From Bacteroidales bacterium UBA3663 (GTDB lineage: Bacteria; Bacteroidota; Bacteroidia; Bacteroidales; UBA3663), in NCBI GenBank assembly GCA_002373755.1, contig DFJU01000020.1, positions 1 through 13,533 on the forward strand: a DNA stretch of 13,533 nt, given 5' to 3'. Positions 6,658 to 13,533 of the stretch are shown here, one piece after another (position 1 is the stretch's first letter; the number at the start of each line of letters is the position of its first letter). The notes beneath the pieces were generated by a model. That model was not told the DNA's origin, ran no database searches, and worked only from the letters and a program-made list of their open reading frames with translations. The position numbers and the translations under genes were made by a program.

Positions 6658-8156
6658 ATTTCCTTGCGTTCCCTGGCCGATGGATAGCCCAATTGTTCGC
6701 GATATTTGGCCACCGTGCGGCGAGCCACCGGATAGCCCTTGGCCTTGAGCAGTTCCGACAGGGCATCGTCGCTCAACGGCTTGTGTTTGTCCTCCTGTTC
6801 GATGACTTCGCGCAGGGCATCCTTCACGGCCTCGTTGCTGATTGCACCCTGCTCCGACTGGATTCCGGTGCTGAAAAGTTCCTTCACGGCAATGGTTCCG
6901 AAGTCGGTCTCGATGTATTTGCTGTTGCTCACGCGCGATATGGTCGATGCGTCATAGTGCGTCAGGTCGGCCACATCCTTCAGCACCATCGGACGAAGTT
7001 CGTTGCGGTCGCCGTACGACAGGAAGAAGTTGCGCTGCAATGCGGCCAATGCCACAATCACGTTGTGCAAGGTGGTGCGACGGCGTTCGAGCGCGCTGAT
7101 GAAGTTCTCGGCCGATGCCATATTGTCGCGAATCATGCGGATGGCCTTCTGGTCGTCATCGCGACGGCTGCCCGACTGCTGGATGCGCTCCAACATCTGC
7201 TGATAGTCGCCGCTGATGCGCACTTCGGGCAAGTTGCCGTGGCAAAGTCCGGCCACGAGTTTGTCTTCCTCCTCGTCGCTTCGGTGTATGTAGAATGCCG
7301 GACGGACGTGTTCGGTGCGGTCGGCCGTCTGTCCGATGCCCGACTCCTGCAGACCCGGATGCGGCATCAGGCGGTGGATGACGCGTTGTGCGGCGGCAAG
7401 TTCGCTGTTCGTGATGCCGAATTGGCGGCACAGACGGTCGTAATGCTTGTTGGCATAGTCGTCGAATGCCTTATCGACAATCCTGTAGGCCAGCAACGAT
7501 GCCGGAGTGCCACGTTTTTCCTGCAATTGCAGCAACAGACATTCGCGCATGTCGCGGGCGGCGATGCCTGCCGGTTCGAGCTGTTGTACGATGTCGGTCA
7601 ACACGCGTTCAAGCTCCTCCACCGTGGTTTCGTGCATCTCGTTCAGTTCCAGGTCTTCGACAAGGTCGGCAATGGGGCTCGACAGGTAGCCCTTGTTGTC
7701 AAGGCTGTTGACCAGATAGCGCGCCAGATAGAGTTCCTCGTCGGTCAGCTCCAGCAATCCGAGCTGCTCCATCAGGTCGTCGGTCAGGCTCTTTTCGCTA
7801 CGCAGGTTGGCAAACACGTCGCGCCTGTCGTCGTCATCGCGGTCGGAGCCGTTGTCGTCTTCGCTGTCCCTTTCGGCCTCACCCACGCGTTCGTCGGTGC
7901 CTTCCGGTTCGCCGTTGCTTTCGTCCGATGCATCGGCCGCAACCTCGCCCTCGCCATCCTTTTCGGCATCGGAGTCGGCCTCGCTCCCACCTTCGCCGCC
8001 TCCGGTCGCGTAGTCAACTTCGAGCACGGGATTCTTCTCGCACTCGGCGGTGATGAGCTGCGCAAGTTCGTCGTCGGTGGCCTCGATCATCTTGGCAATC
8101 TGCACAAGTTGCGGCGCGGCGGTGGTTACGTTCCTTTGTTCGTTTATCAACTCCAT
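6654..8156 (-). CDS. rpoN: RNA polymerase sigma-54 factor RpoN
   Basis: Alternative sigma factor that forms closed complexes at -24/-12 promoters and needs an ATP-driven activator. The 500 residues show region I at about 10-48 (PQLVQIAKMIEAT, ITAECEKNPVLE), a very acidic Gly/Ser/Asp/Glu linker at about 50-112, the core-binding region from about 120, a helix-turn-helix near 385-410 (LKDVADLTHYDASTISRVSN) and the RpoN box ARRTVAKYREQL at 478-489. All domains are present and length is normal. It follows the DUF5103 gene by 9 bp and overlaps the PAP2-like gene, so it probably sits in an operon. No activator gene is in the window, so its targets cannot be inferred. Confidence 0.95.
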   Translation of the reverse strand: MELINEQRNVTTAAPQLVQIAKMIEATDDELAQLITAECEKNPVLEVDYATGGGEGGSEADSDAEKDGEGEVAADASDESNGEPEGTDERVGEAERDSEDDNGSDRDDDDRRDVFANLRSEKSLTDDLMEQLGLLELTDEELYLARYLVNSLDNKGYLSSPIADLVEDLELNEMHETTVEELERVLTDIVQQLEPAGIAARDMRECLLLQLQEKRGTPASLLAYRIVDKAFDDYANKHYDRLCRQFGITNSELAAAQRVIHRLMPHPGLQESGIGQTADRTEHVRPAFYIHRSDEEEDKLVAGLCHGNLPEVRISGDYQQMLERIQQSGSRRDDDQKAIRMIRDNMASAENFISALERRRTTLHNVIVALAALQRNFFLSYGDRNELRPMVLKDVADLTHYDASTISRVSNSKYIETDFGTIAVKELFSTGIQSEQGAISNEAVKDALREVIEQEDKHKPLSDDALSELLKAKGYPVARRTVAKYREQLGYPSARERKEI

Positions 8157-8165
8157 GGCAAAAGG

Positions 8166-9440
8166 TTATTTCAGTGTGGCGACACCCAACAGACGGTCGA
8201 AGCGGCTGCCGAATGGCCGATAATAGACAAAAATCTGATATTCGTTGGGCGTTTCGTAGTGATTGCCCTCCACGAAGGCCGTTGTGAGCGGTGCTGTGTC
8301 CGATGCCGATGTCGGCACCAGATACTGATAGTTGTAGGCTCCCTGCTTGAGCAGCACCTCCTTGTAGTATCGGCCCGCATTCAGGTCGTATTCCATCCGC
8401 GTAGTGGCGTCGAGCACCTGACTTGTGAAGTCGCCCACGAGGTAGATGCCCTGGCGGTCGAGCCGTTGTGGTGCATCGAGCGTAAACATCGCGTAGAAGT
8501 ATTCGGCCTCGACCGTCTCGTCGTCAACGTGCAGGGCGTGGACAAGGAATCGGCCGTGCTGGTCCTGATCGTAGCGGTAGTTGTCGAGGTTGCGTGCGCG
8601 GTCGGTGTTCAGATAGGCGTAATAGACCGGCGCATGATAGCGGATATGGTCGATGCCGATGCCCGGATAGCGTTCGTCGGTAAACTCGAACCGTCGCCAA
8701 TGGTTGCCCGCCTCGAAAATCAGCTGGCGCTGGTGCTCGTAGGTCACACGGCCTGACAGAATCTGCGTCGGACGTTCAAGCCATCGCTCGTTGTCGCGCC
8801 TGCGGTTCTGCTGCACTTTCACCTTCAGCTCGTCGGCCGGAGCCAGATTCGGCAGCTTCGCATCGCTCCATGCCACCGACATCGTGACCTGCTGGTGCAT
8901 CGCATGGAAATCAATGTCGGTGTTGGCACTCACATCGCCCGTCACGAAGGCCGCCTGCTCGCTCACCATGAAACAGGCCACGGCCACGACGCTGTCCGGC
9001 TCGTCCTGCCAATGGAACAAAATCGCGTAGTTGCCCGACACGGTGGGCCTCACCTCCTCGTTGGGAAATTCAACCGCGTAGTGATAGTATTGCAGGAAGG
9101 TGTTGAACGACGGTGTGACATTCTCGACGTGCAACGGCAGATGGCTGTAGTCCAGAAAATCCATCTCCGAGAGGTCGTCCGGCTCCCAACGGGCATTGCA
9201 ATGCACGATAGTGTAGTCGAGCCAAGGCTGCTCGTCGGCCAACACGTCGAAACTGATGTCGAGCGACACGTTCCCCTCCATGTCGATGACGGGCAGATTC
9301 AGGAAATTGCTGTCGGCCACCACCTGGACGGTCTTGACCTGCGCGTTGCGGCTGCCTGTAAAGAGCGGTTGTGCCTCCAATGACCCCGCAAGGGCCACCA
9401 GAAGCACAAGACTGGAAATGATGTACGTGAATCTGTTCAT
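8166..9440 (-). CDS. DUF5103 / type IX secretion system plug-like protein
   Basis: Exported protein of 424 residues specific to Bacteroidetes. Residues 1-23 look like a signal peptide (Arg3, hydrophobic 6-18, cleavage expected after LEA). The mature part is rich in beta strands and aromatic residues and ends with the family signature EGNHYETPNEYQIFVYYRPFGSRFDRLLGV. DUF5103 proteins include the Flavobacterium Plug that closes the periplasmic side of the SprA translocon, so a periplasmic role at the outer membrane is likely. Homologues also occur in Bacteroidales not known for type IX export, so this gene alone does not show that system. It is 30 bp from dapA and 9 bp from rpoN, all in one direction. 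Confidence 0.82.
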   Translation of the reverse strand: MNRFTYIISSLVLLVALAGSLEAQPLFTGSRNAQVKTVQVVADSNFLNLPVIDMEGNVSLDISFDVLADEQPWLDYTIVHCNARWEPDDLSEMDFLDYSHLPLHVENVTPSFNTFLQYYHYAVEFPNEEVRPTVSGNYAILFHWQDEPDSVVAVACFMVSEQAAFVTGDVSANTDIDFHAMHQQVTMSVAWSDAKLPNLAPADELKVKVQQNRRRDNERWLERPTQILSGRVTYEHQRQLIFEAGNHWRRFEFTDERYPGIGIDHIRYHAPVYYAYLNTDRARNLDNYRYDQDQHGRFLVHALHVDDETVEAEYFYAMFTLDAPQRLDRQGIYLVGDFTSQVLDATTRMEYDLNAGRYYKEVLLKQGAYNYQYLVPTSASDTAPLTTAFVEGNHYETPNEYQIFVYYRPFGSRFDRLLGVATLK

Positions 9441-9470
9441 GGCCGATGCACGTTTTCCGCACAGCGCGGG

Positions 9471-10349
9471 TCAGCGCAGCTGCTGCAGGATTTTCTGAAT
9501 CTTCTCGAACGTCGTGATTCGCGTTGGAACCAGCGGCAAGCGGAGCACGTTCTCGCAATAGCCCATCGCGCTCAGCATGGCCTTGACGCCGGCCGGGTTG
9601 CCATCGACGAAGAGCAGGCTGTAAAGCTCCTTGAAGCGGTGATGGATTTCGCGTGCGTTGTCGTAGTCGCCCGAAAGTGCAAGGCGGACCATACGGCTGA
9701 ACTCCTTTGGCAGGGCATTGCCGATGACCGAGATGACACCCGTTGCGCCAAGCGTGATGAGCGGGAAGGTGATGCCGTCGTCGCCCGACAGGACGCTGAA
9801 CCGGGCCGGCTTGTTCTTGATGATGTCGTCAATCTGGTCGAAGTTGCCCGACGCCTCCTTCACGGCGATGATGTTCTCGCAATCGTTGGCCAGACGCAAG
9901 GTGGTCTCGGCCGTCATGTTCACTCCCACACGACCCGGCACGTTGTAGAGGATTACCGGCAACGGTGATGCGGCGGCAATGGCCTTGAAGTGCTGGTAAA
10001 GTCCCTCCTGCGACGGTTTGTTGTAGTATGGCACGACGCTCAGGATGGCATCGATGCCGCGCCAGTCGCCTGTCTTCAGTTCGTTGACGACGGCCGCCGT
10101 GTTGTTGCCGCCACAGCCGATGACGATCGGCACACGTCCGCGGACGACGTCGGTCACTACGCGACGGATCTTTGCACGCTCTTCAAGCGTCAGCGTCGGG
10201 GTTTCGCCTGTCGTGGCGAGTATTGCCAGAAAATCGGCACCCGACGATACCTGAAATTCCACTAGACGTTCGAGTGCCTCGTAATCGACCGACATGTCGG
10301 CCTTGAAAGGAGTAATCAGGGCAATGCCCATTCCTTGTATTTTTGTCAT
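9471..10349 (-). CDS. dapA: 4-hydroxy-tetrahydrodipicolinate synthase DapA
   Basis: Condenses pyruvate with aspartate semialdehyde, the first committed step to diaminopimelate and lysine. The 292-residue TIM-barrel protein has Thr46-Thr47 (ATTGETPTL), Tyr109 (VPYYNKP), Tyr135 and Arg140 (YNVPGRVG), and the Schiff-base Lys164 (AVKEASG). All catalytic residues are present and length is normal. The start at 10349 gives MTKIQGMGIALITPF, as in Bacteroides relatives. A consensus promoter lies about 70 nt upstream. It probably heads the run DUF5103-rpoN-PAP2-purE, since downstream gaps are 43 bp or less; ispG may also be read from it. Confidence 0.96.
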   Translation of the reverse strand: MTKIQGMGIALITPFKADMSVDYEALERLVEFQVSSGADFLAILATTGETPTLTLEERAKIRRVVTDVVRGRVPIVIGCGGNNTAAVVNELKTGDWRGIDAILSVVPYYNKPSQEGLYQHFKAIAAASPLPVILYNVPGRVGVNMTAETTLRLANDCENIIAVKEASGNFDQIDDIIKNKPARFSVLSGDDGITFPLITLGATGVISVIGNALPKEFSRMVRLALSGDYDNAREIHHRFKELYSLLFVDGNPAGVKAMLSAMGYCENVLRLPLVPTRITTFEKIQKILQQLR

Positions 10350-10383
10350 AGATTTGAGCGATAAATGCTAGTCTAAAATCAAT

Positions 10384-10413
10384 AAAAAAGCGGTAGTTTT
10401 TGAAAAAAACCGC
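10384..10413 (-). terminator. Intrinsic terminator of the pyrKD operon
   Basis: On the - strand GCGGT and ACCGC (10390-10394 with 10409-10413) pair, with an extra T5/A5 stem inside, followed by six T. It begins about 50 nt past the pyrD stop. It directly adjoins the dapA -7 element, so the first bases of the dapA transcript would fall within the hairpin. Confidence 0.6.
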
Positions 10414-10415
10414 CG

Positions 10416-10448
10416 CAAATATACCTAATTTCGGAGGAAGGAGCACAA
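10416..10448 (-). promoter_or_regulatory. Bacteroidetes-type promoter of dapA
   Basis: Reading the - strand, TATATTTG (complement of 10416-10423) matches the -7 consensus TAnnTTTG exactly. TTG (complement of 10446-10448) stands 22 bp upstream as a -33 element. The expected start at about 10408-10412 gives a leader of roughly 60 nt. Spacing is slightly long for the consensus. Confidence 0.65.
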
Positions 10449-10465
10449 TTGCAAATGAAAAAAAA

Positions 10466-11377
10466 TCAAATTTTCAGCGCTCCAACTATCTCTGAAACGC
10501 TTTTGCAACCATGACGCTCCAAATAGTCGTCGATTCCGTCGATAATCTTCATCGTGACGGTCGGGTCGATGAAATTGGCCGTTCCAACCTCGATGGCACG
10601 CGCTCCGCAGAGCATCATCTCGATGGCATCGGTGGCGTTCATGATGCCGCCCAGGCCGACAATCGGAATCTGCACCGCATTATAGACCTGCCAGACGCAA
10701 CGCAGGGCAATCGGCTTGACCGCAGCGCCGCTCATGCCGCCCGTCACGGTGCTCAGCACTGGACGCTGCTTTTCGGCATCGACCGCCATTGCAAGCACGG
10801 TGTTGATGAGGCTCACACTATCGGCTCCGGCCGCCTCGACGGCCTTGGCAATTTCGGCAATGCTGGTCACGTTCGGGGTCAGTTTGACGATGAGGGGCTT
10901 ATTGTACACAGAGCGCACTTTGGAAACGACCTCTTCGGCCATCTTAGGCTGCGTGCCGAAACCCATGCCGCCGGCCTTCACGTTCGGGCAGCTGATGTTG
11001 AGTTCGATGCAAGGAATCTTGTCCAGCTGGTTCAGCATCTCGGCTCCAGTCACGTAGTCATCGACGCACGAGCCGGAGAGGTTGACGATGACGTTCGTGT
11101 CATAGTCCTTCAGCTTCGGGTAGATATGGTCGATGAAATACTGCACGCCCTTGTTCTGCAGGCCGACGGCGTTGATCATGCCGCTCGGTGTCTCGGCCAG
11201 GCGCGGATAGGCATTGCCCTCGCGCGCATGCAAAGTGGTTCCCTTGACGATGAATCCGCCCAGTCGGTTCAGGTCGATGAAGTCGGCGAATTCGACGCCG
11301 TAGCCGAAAGTTCCGCTCGCTGTTAGCACGGGGTTCTTGAACTCCACTCCCGCAATGTTTGTTTTCAAATCTGCCAT
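10466..11377 (-). CDS. pyrD: Dihydroorotate dehydrogenase B, catalytic subunit PyrD
   Basis: FMN-containing class 1B dihydroorotate dehydrogenase; oxidises dihydroorotate to orotate and passes electrons through PyrK to NAD+. The 303-residue TIM barrel has [13 protein letters not shown] at 15-27, the FMN-binding Lys45 region (GFIVKGTT), [11 protein letters not shown] at 127-137 with catalytic Cys130, KLTPNVT in the barrel and VGLGGIM near the C-terminal phosphate site. Cysteine rather than serine as the base and the adjacent pyrK both mark the 1B type. It starts 4 bp after the pyrK stop. It is cytosolic, with no membrane-anchor segment. Confidence 0.96.
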   Translation of the reverse strand: MADLKTNIAGVEFKNPVLTASGTFGYGVEFADFIDLNRLGGFIVKGTTLHAREGNAYPRLAETPSGMINAVGLQNKGVQYFIDHIYPKLKDYDTNVIVNLSGSCVDDYVTGAEMLNQLDKIPCIELNISCPNVKAGGMGFGTQPKMAEEVVSKVRSVYNKPLIVKLTPNVTSIAEIAKAVEAAGADSVSLINTVLAMAVDAEKQRPVLSTVTGGMSGAAVKPIALRCVWQVYNAVQIPIVGLGGIMNATDAIEMMLCGARAIEVGTANFIDPTVTMKIIDGIDDYLERHGCKSVSEIVGALKI

Positions 11378-11381
11378 AGCT

Positions 11382-12179
11382 TTACCACTTTAATTCTTTC
11401 ACATCAAACACAGGTCCGTCGCTACATACGCAACGGTGTCCAGATTGTGTATTTTCAACACAACATAAGCAAACTCCCAAGCCGCAGGCCATCTTGTTTT
11501 CGAGGCTCACTTCGCAATAGTGCGGCTTCTGCATCTCCGGCCAATCGGCAATTGTTTTGGCCAATGCCTTCATCATCGGACCAGGGCCGCACACGCGGAT
11601 GGCATCGAACGCACCCGAGCGCAAACGGCTGTGGTTGGTGACAAATCCCTTCTGGCAGTCGAGTCCTTCAACCGTGCTGCCGTCCTCGGTCGTGACGAGC
11701 ACTTCGCCTACTTCGCGATACTGTTCCAGTTCTACAAGGTCGCGCGCGCTACGCGTACCTAATAAATAAGTGACCTGCGCACCATTGGCCTTCAGGACGG
11801 CTCCCGTTTCGAGCAACGGCGCAATTCCGACGCCGCCGCCGACGAGCAGCACATGGCCGTCTGTCAACGTATATCCATTGCCCAGCGGATAGACCACATT
11901 GAGCAGATCGCCCGATTTCAACGTAGCGAGCCGGTTCGTTCCATTACCTGCCTTTTGTACAAGAAGCCACATCTCGTTTTTCGCCTTCAACACGCGATGA
12001 ATTGAGATCGGACGACGCAGGAAAACCTTGGGTTCGTTATCGACGCGCACCTCGACAAACTGACCTGGTCGAGTGTCGCCGATGGGAGAGCCATCGGCTG
12101 GCGTAAGCTTTAGAAGGAATAGTCGGTCAGTGAGACTCAGGTTCTCTACCACCCGAAAATCTGTCATGTTCTTTTTCAT
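11382..12179 (-). CDS. pyrK: Dihydroorotate dehydrogenase B, electron-transfer subunit PyrK
   Basis: FAD and [2Fe-2S] subunit that carries electrons from PyrD to NAD+. With the start at 12179 the protein has 265 residues: FAD site RRPISIH at 55-61, nucleotide-binding [10 protein letters not shown] at 112-121, CGPGPMM at 197-203, and cluster cysteines 232, 237, 240 and 252 in [10 protein letters not shown] and VCSDGPVF. ATGs also exist at 12248, 12191 and 12167. I chose 12179 because [16 protein letters not shown] aligns with the usual PyrK N-terminus, while the 12248 start adds 23 unconserved residues. No Shine-Dalgarno sequence is seen, as expected for Bacteroidetes. Confidence 0.93.
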   Translation of the reverse strand: MKKNMTDFRVVENLSLTDRLFLLKLTPADGSPIGDTRPGQFVEVRVDNEPKVFLRRPISIHRVLKAKNEMWLLVQKAGNGTNRLATLKSGDLLNVVYPLGNGYTLTDGHVLLVGGGVGIAPLLETGAVLKANGAQVTYLLGTRSARDLVELEQYREVGEVLVTTEDGSTVEGLDCQKGFVTNHSRLRSGAFDAIRVCGPGPMMKALAKTIADWPEMQKPHYCEVSLENKMACGLGVCLCCVENTQSGHRCVCSDGPVFDVKELKW

Positions 12180-12385
12180 TGTCTTCAACATTGTTTCAAA
12201 AGATAACGCAGAGACGCACTTTTTATTGTGTACGACGAAATTCCCCATCGGGTAGGAGATCGTCGAAAATAGAGCTGTTTCCGGCGATTTTAACCTTTAT
12301 GAAATCCGGCACATACCAGCCAACGGACATATATACATACGTTCATTCTTGCATCTGCATGACCAGTTGGCGGCAAATATGGAAT

Positions 12386-12404
12386 ATGGGTCAAAAATAC
12401 CCAT
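12386..12404 (-). promoter_or_regulatory. Palindrome with an embedded -7 element, candidate pyrK promoter/operator
   Basis: ATGGGT (12386-12391) and ACCCAT (12399-12404) are perfect inverted arms around 7 nt. On the - strand TATTTTTG (complement of 12392-12399) matches TAnnTTTG exactly and fills the centre. A TTG lies 23 bp upstream. A protein bound here would cover the promoter. The resulting pyrK leader would be long, about 200 nt, so the link to pyrK is tentative. Confidence 0.4.
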
Positions 12405-12570
12405 CAAAATAAAATACCGATTCAATACCATATAAAACTCATTTTCAATCGTTTGCGTATATATAAAATATCACAAAACCATTTGTTTTAGGCCGATTAT
12501 CCATATTTAAGAGCAACAATATATCCGAATTAAATAGATTTATATATGTAAACAATTGATTTTAAGCTAT

Positions 12571-12656
12571 TTTCATTTAATATTCATTTTGCATATTCAT
12601 TGCATATTTCTCTATTCGTATTTTATTCATTATGCAATTTCGATTGTATATTCATA
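12571..12656. repeat. Cluster of (A/T)TTCAT motifs
   Basis: TTTCATT at 12571 and ATTCATT or close variants at 12582, 12595, 12614 (ATTCGTA), 12625 and 12650 recur within 86 bp; two intervals are 11 bp. The stretch is very AT-rich, so part of this is chance. It may be a regulatory array for the divergent promoters. Confidence 0.35.
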
Positions 12657-12775
12657 TACACACTTTTGCATAAACGATGGATTTGCATTTGTTAAAAGGT
12701 CGCGAAATTGCTCTGGAAAATGACTTTTTTGCGATGCGCCATCCCAGCCTTCAAAAGAAAATAAACAAACGTATT

Positions 12776-12807
12776 TTTGGCAAATTCTTCCTTATTATAT
12801 ACCTTTG
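12776..12807 (+). promoter_or_regulatory. Consensus Bacteroidetes promoter of the 163-codon gene
   Basis: TTTG at 12776-12779 and TACCTTTG at 12800-12807 are separated by 20 bp, an exact match to TTTG-N19-21-TAnnTTTG. The expected start near 12812 leaves a leader of about 27 nt before the ATG at 12840. Confidence 0.8.
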
Positions 12808-12839
12808 TAGCATCAATTCGATAACCACATTATACCATT

Positions 12840-13331
12840 ATGACGTATTCTGATTTCACAAATATATTCCTACCAAAACTGGCTTGTGCCTACCGTGATG
12901 GACAGATAAAATTTCATGCCCTGGTCGATTTCGATCTTTGGAAAAAAATTTTTCCCGACGAATCGCACGGCAACTTCGACGTCCAGTGGAGCGCCATCAG
13001 CTTCAACGCCTATGTGTTGAACGACGAGGAGAAATCACTCTTGATTGTCTTCTCCATCCCCCTGTTCAAAATCAAGCGCGAAGCCAAGTTCGTTGCATTC
13101 CGTTTGGACAATAAGCGTAAGCGGATTGTCTGCTATTACCTACGCCGTCCACAATATCACGACGACTACTGGAAAATCTACCTCTACGACATGAAGATGC
13201 GCAAGGAATACTTCATCACGGATCTTTCCGACACCGACAGCATGCGCGTCTTCATCAAGGACATTACGGATTTGCCCTTTCGCGAGAACGCCACAATAAT
13301 GGAAAAGCTCGCCACCACCATCAACTCCTGA
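12840..13331 (+). CDS. Uncharacterised 163-residue protein
   Basis: I do not recognise this family. The protein is soluble: no signal peptide and no membrane helix, although SLLIVFSIPLFKI at about 65-77 is a hydrophobic strand. Composition is mixed alpha/beta with many aromatic and charged residues, including a Tyr-rich segment (YYLRRPQYHDDYWKIYLYDMK at about 99-119, 21 residues, here named by its ends: Tyr99 to Lys119). No metal or nucleotide-binding motif is visible. Evidence that it is real: an exact Bacteroidetes promoter 33 nt upstream, codon use like neighbouring genes (CGN arginine), and an uninterrupted frame. It stands alone between pyrK (divergent) and uvrB (same strand, 147 bp downstream). 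Confidence 0.8.
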   Translation: MTYSDFTNIFLPKLACAYRDGQIKFHALVDFDLWKKIFPDESHGNFDVQWSAISFNAYVLNDEEKSLLIVFSIPLFKIKREAKFVAFRLDNKRKRIVCYYLRRPQYHDDYWKIYLYDMKMRKEYFITDLSDTDSMRVFIKDITDLPFRENATIMEKLATTINS

Positions 13332-13357
13332 TTCTTCCCTTTTCGGACTATAATATA

Positions 13358-13376
13358 ATGTACGTGCGCGCGCGTG
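13358..13376. other. Alternating purine-pyrimidine tract (possible Z-DNA)
   Basis: ATGTACGTGCGCGCGCGTG alternates purine and pyrimidine without a break for 19 bp, with a GC-repeat core. Such tracts favour left-handed DNA under negative supercoiling. It lies between the unknown gene and the uvrB promoter. Confidence 0.5.
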
Positions 13377-13444
13377 ACAGTTGTATTTTTGGCCAAACTG
13401 CTGGCAGATTCATTCCCTCTCAACCAAATTGGACATAAAAGACT

Positions 13445-13474
13445 TTTGAAAATCAAACGAATGAAGTAAATTTG
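13445..13474 (+). promoter_or_regulatory. Promoter of uvrB
   Basis: TTTG at 13445-13448 and TAAATTTG at 13467-13474 are 18 bp apart and match the Bacteroidetes consensus. The -7 element ends only 4 nt before the ATG at 13479, so the mRNA may begin at or next to the start codon. Confidence 0.65.
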
Positions 13475-13478
13475 CGGA

Positions 13479-13533
13479 ATGATATTCGATTTGCAATCTC
13501 CTTTCAAGCCCATGGGCGACCAGCCCGAAGCCA
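13479..13533 (+). CDS. uvrB: Excinuclease ABC subunit B UvrB, first 18 codons (cut by window end)
   Basis: Nucleotide excision repair helicase subunit, cut by the window edge. The 18 residues MIFDLQSPFKPMGDQPEA match the UvrB N-terminus (F.L.S.F.P.GDQPEAI) that precedes the Walker A motif. An in-frame stop at 13467-13469 lies upstream with no other usual start codon between, so 13479 is the start unless Met12 (13512) is used, which would cut into the conserved segment. Confidence 0.85.
   Translation, partial: MIFDLQSPFKPMGDQPEA

Larger units (their letters stand above)
12180..12839. other. AT-rich intergenic region between pyrK and the 163-codon gene
   Basis: About 660 bp between two divergent genes, much richer in A and T than the coding DNA. 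It holds a candidate pyrK promoter within a palindrome (12386-12404), a group of TTCAT-containing motifs (12571-12656), repeated TGCAT words and the promoter of the rightward gene (12776-12807). One degenerate DnaA-like nonamer TTATCCATA is at 12497-12505. No tRNA-like fold, rRNA or convincing small gene was seen. Confidence 0.7.

Noticed and set aside
6633..8756. Open frame of 707 codons on the + strand opposite rpoN and the DUF5103 gene
   Set aside because: It lies antisense to two well-supported genes, has no recognisable domain and no promoter; long antisense frames are common in GC-rich codon-biased DNA.
10183..10446. Frame of 87 codons on the - strand overlapping the dapA start
   Set aside because: It covers the terminator and promoter region and reads dapA DNA in another frame.
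12179..12412. Frame of 77 codons on the + strand in the intergenic region
   Set aside because: Overlaps the pyrK start region antisense, has no promoter and an implausible composition.
12497..12505. TTATCCATA resembling a DnaA box, possible replication origin
   Set aside because: A single nonamer with one mismatch, no companion boxes and no dnaA or other origin genes nearby.
12677..12853. Small frame of 58 codons upstream of the 163-codon gene
   Set aside because: It runs through the consensus promoter and overlaps the start of the next gene by 14 bp; no family resemblance.
1..13533. A new defence, mobile or biosynthetic system
   Set aside because: Apart from one unknown gene, every supported gene belongs to a known family, mostly housekeeping; no transposase, integrase, phage, toxin-antitoxin or CRISPR signal was seen.

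Overview
The window looks like two unrelated genomes joined near position 3,900. The left part (1-3877) has the gene set of a Bacilli/Mollicutes-type Firmicute: a sigma-70 family factor, the tRNA methyltransferase TrmK, the isoprenoid reductase IspH and a CshB-like DEAD-box helicase. The same families cluster downstream of sigA in Bacillus subtilis (from memory). Arginine is often AGG here, and trmK has a clear Shine-Dalgarno sequence.

The right part (3911-13533) is Bacteroidales. Its proteins are of Bacteroidetes type (three-part IspG sequence, DUF5103/T9SS plug protein, short-spaced purE-ispG pair). Arginine is mostly CGN, starts lack Shine-Dalgarno sequences, and several promoters match the Bacteroidetes consensus TTTG or TTG, then 18-23 bp, then TAnnTTTG.

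Layout: sigma factor and trmK on the + strand overlap by one base; ispH on the - strand ends 12 bp inside trmK; the helicase gene is divergent from ispH and may be leaderless. An 18-bp perfect inverted repeat (3874-3914) holds the stop codons of both the helicase gene and ispG. To its right a leftward series reads, in transcription order, pyrK-pyrD, then dapA, DUF5103, rpoN, a PAP2-like membrane protein, purE and ispG. A terminator for pyrKD overlaps the dapA promoter. An AT-rich intergenic stretch of about 660 bp (12180-12839) separates pyrK from an unrecognised rightward gene of 163 codons. The window ends in the first 18 codons of uvrB.

Functions: PyrK and PyrD form the NAD-linked dihydroorotate dehydrogenase; PurE acts in purine synthesis; DapA starts lysine/diaminopimelate synthesis; IspG and IspH are the last two enzymes of the MEP isoprenoid pathway, but here they seem to come from different phyla. 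I found no mobile element, CRISPR array, tRNA or rRNA, and no convincing new multi-gene system. The most important observation is the probable chimeric junction. Secondary points are the divergent sigma factor, the internally shortened IspG, several promoter/hairpin overlaps and the orphan gene at 12840.
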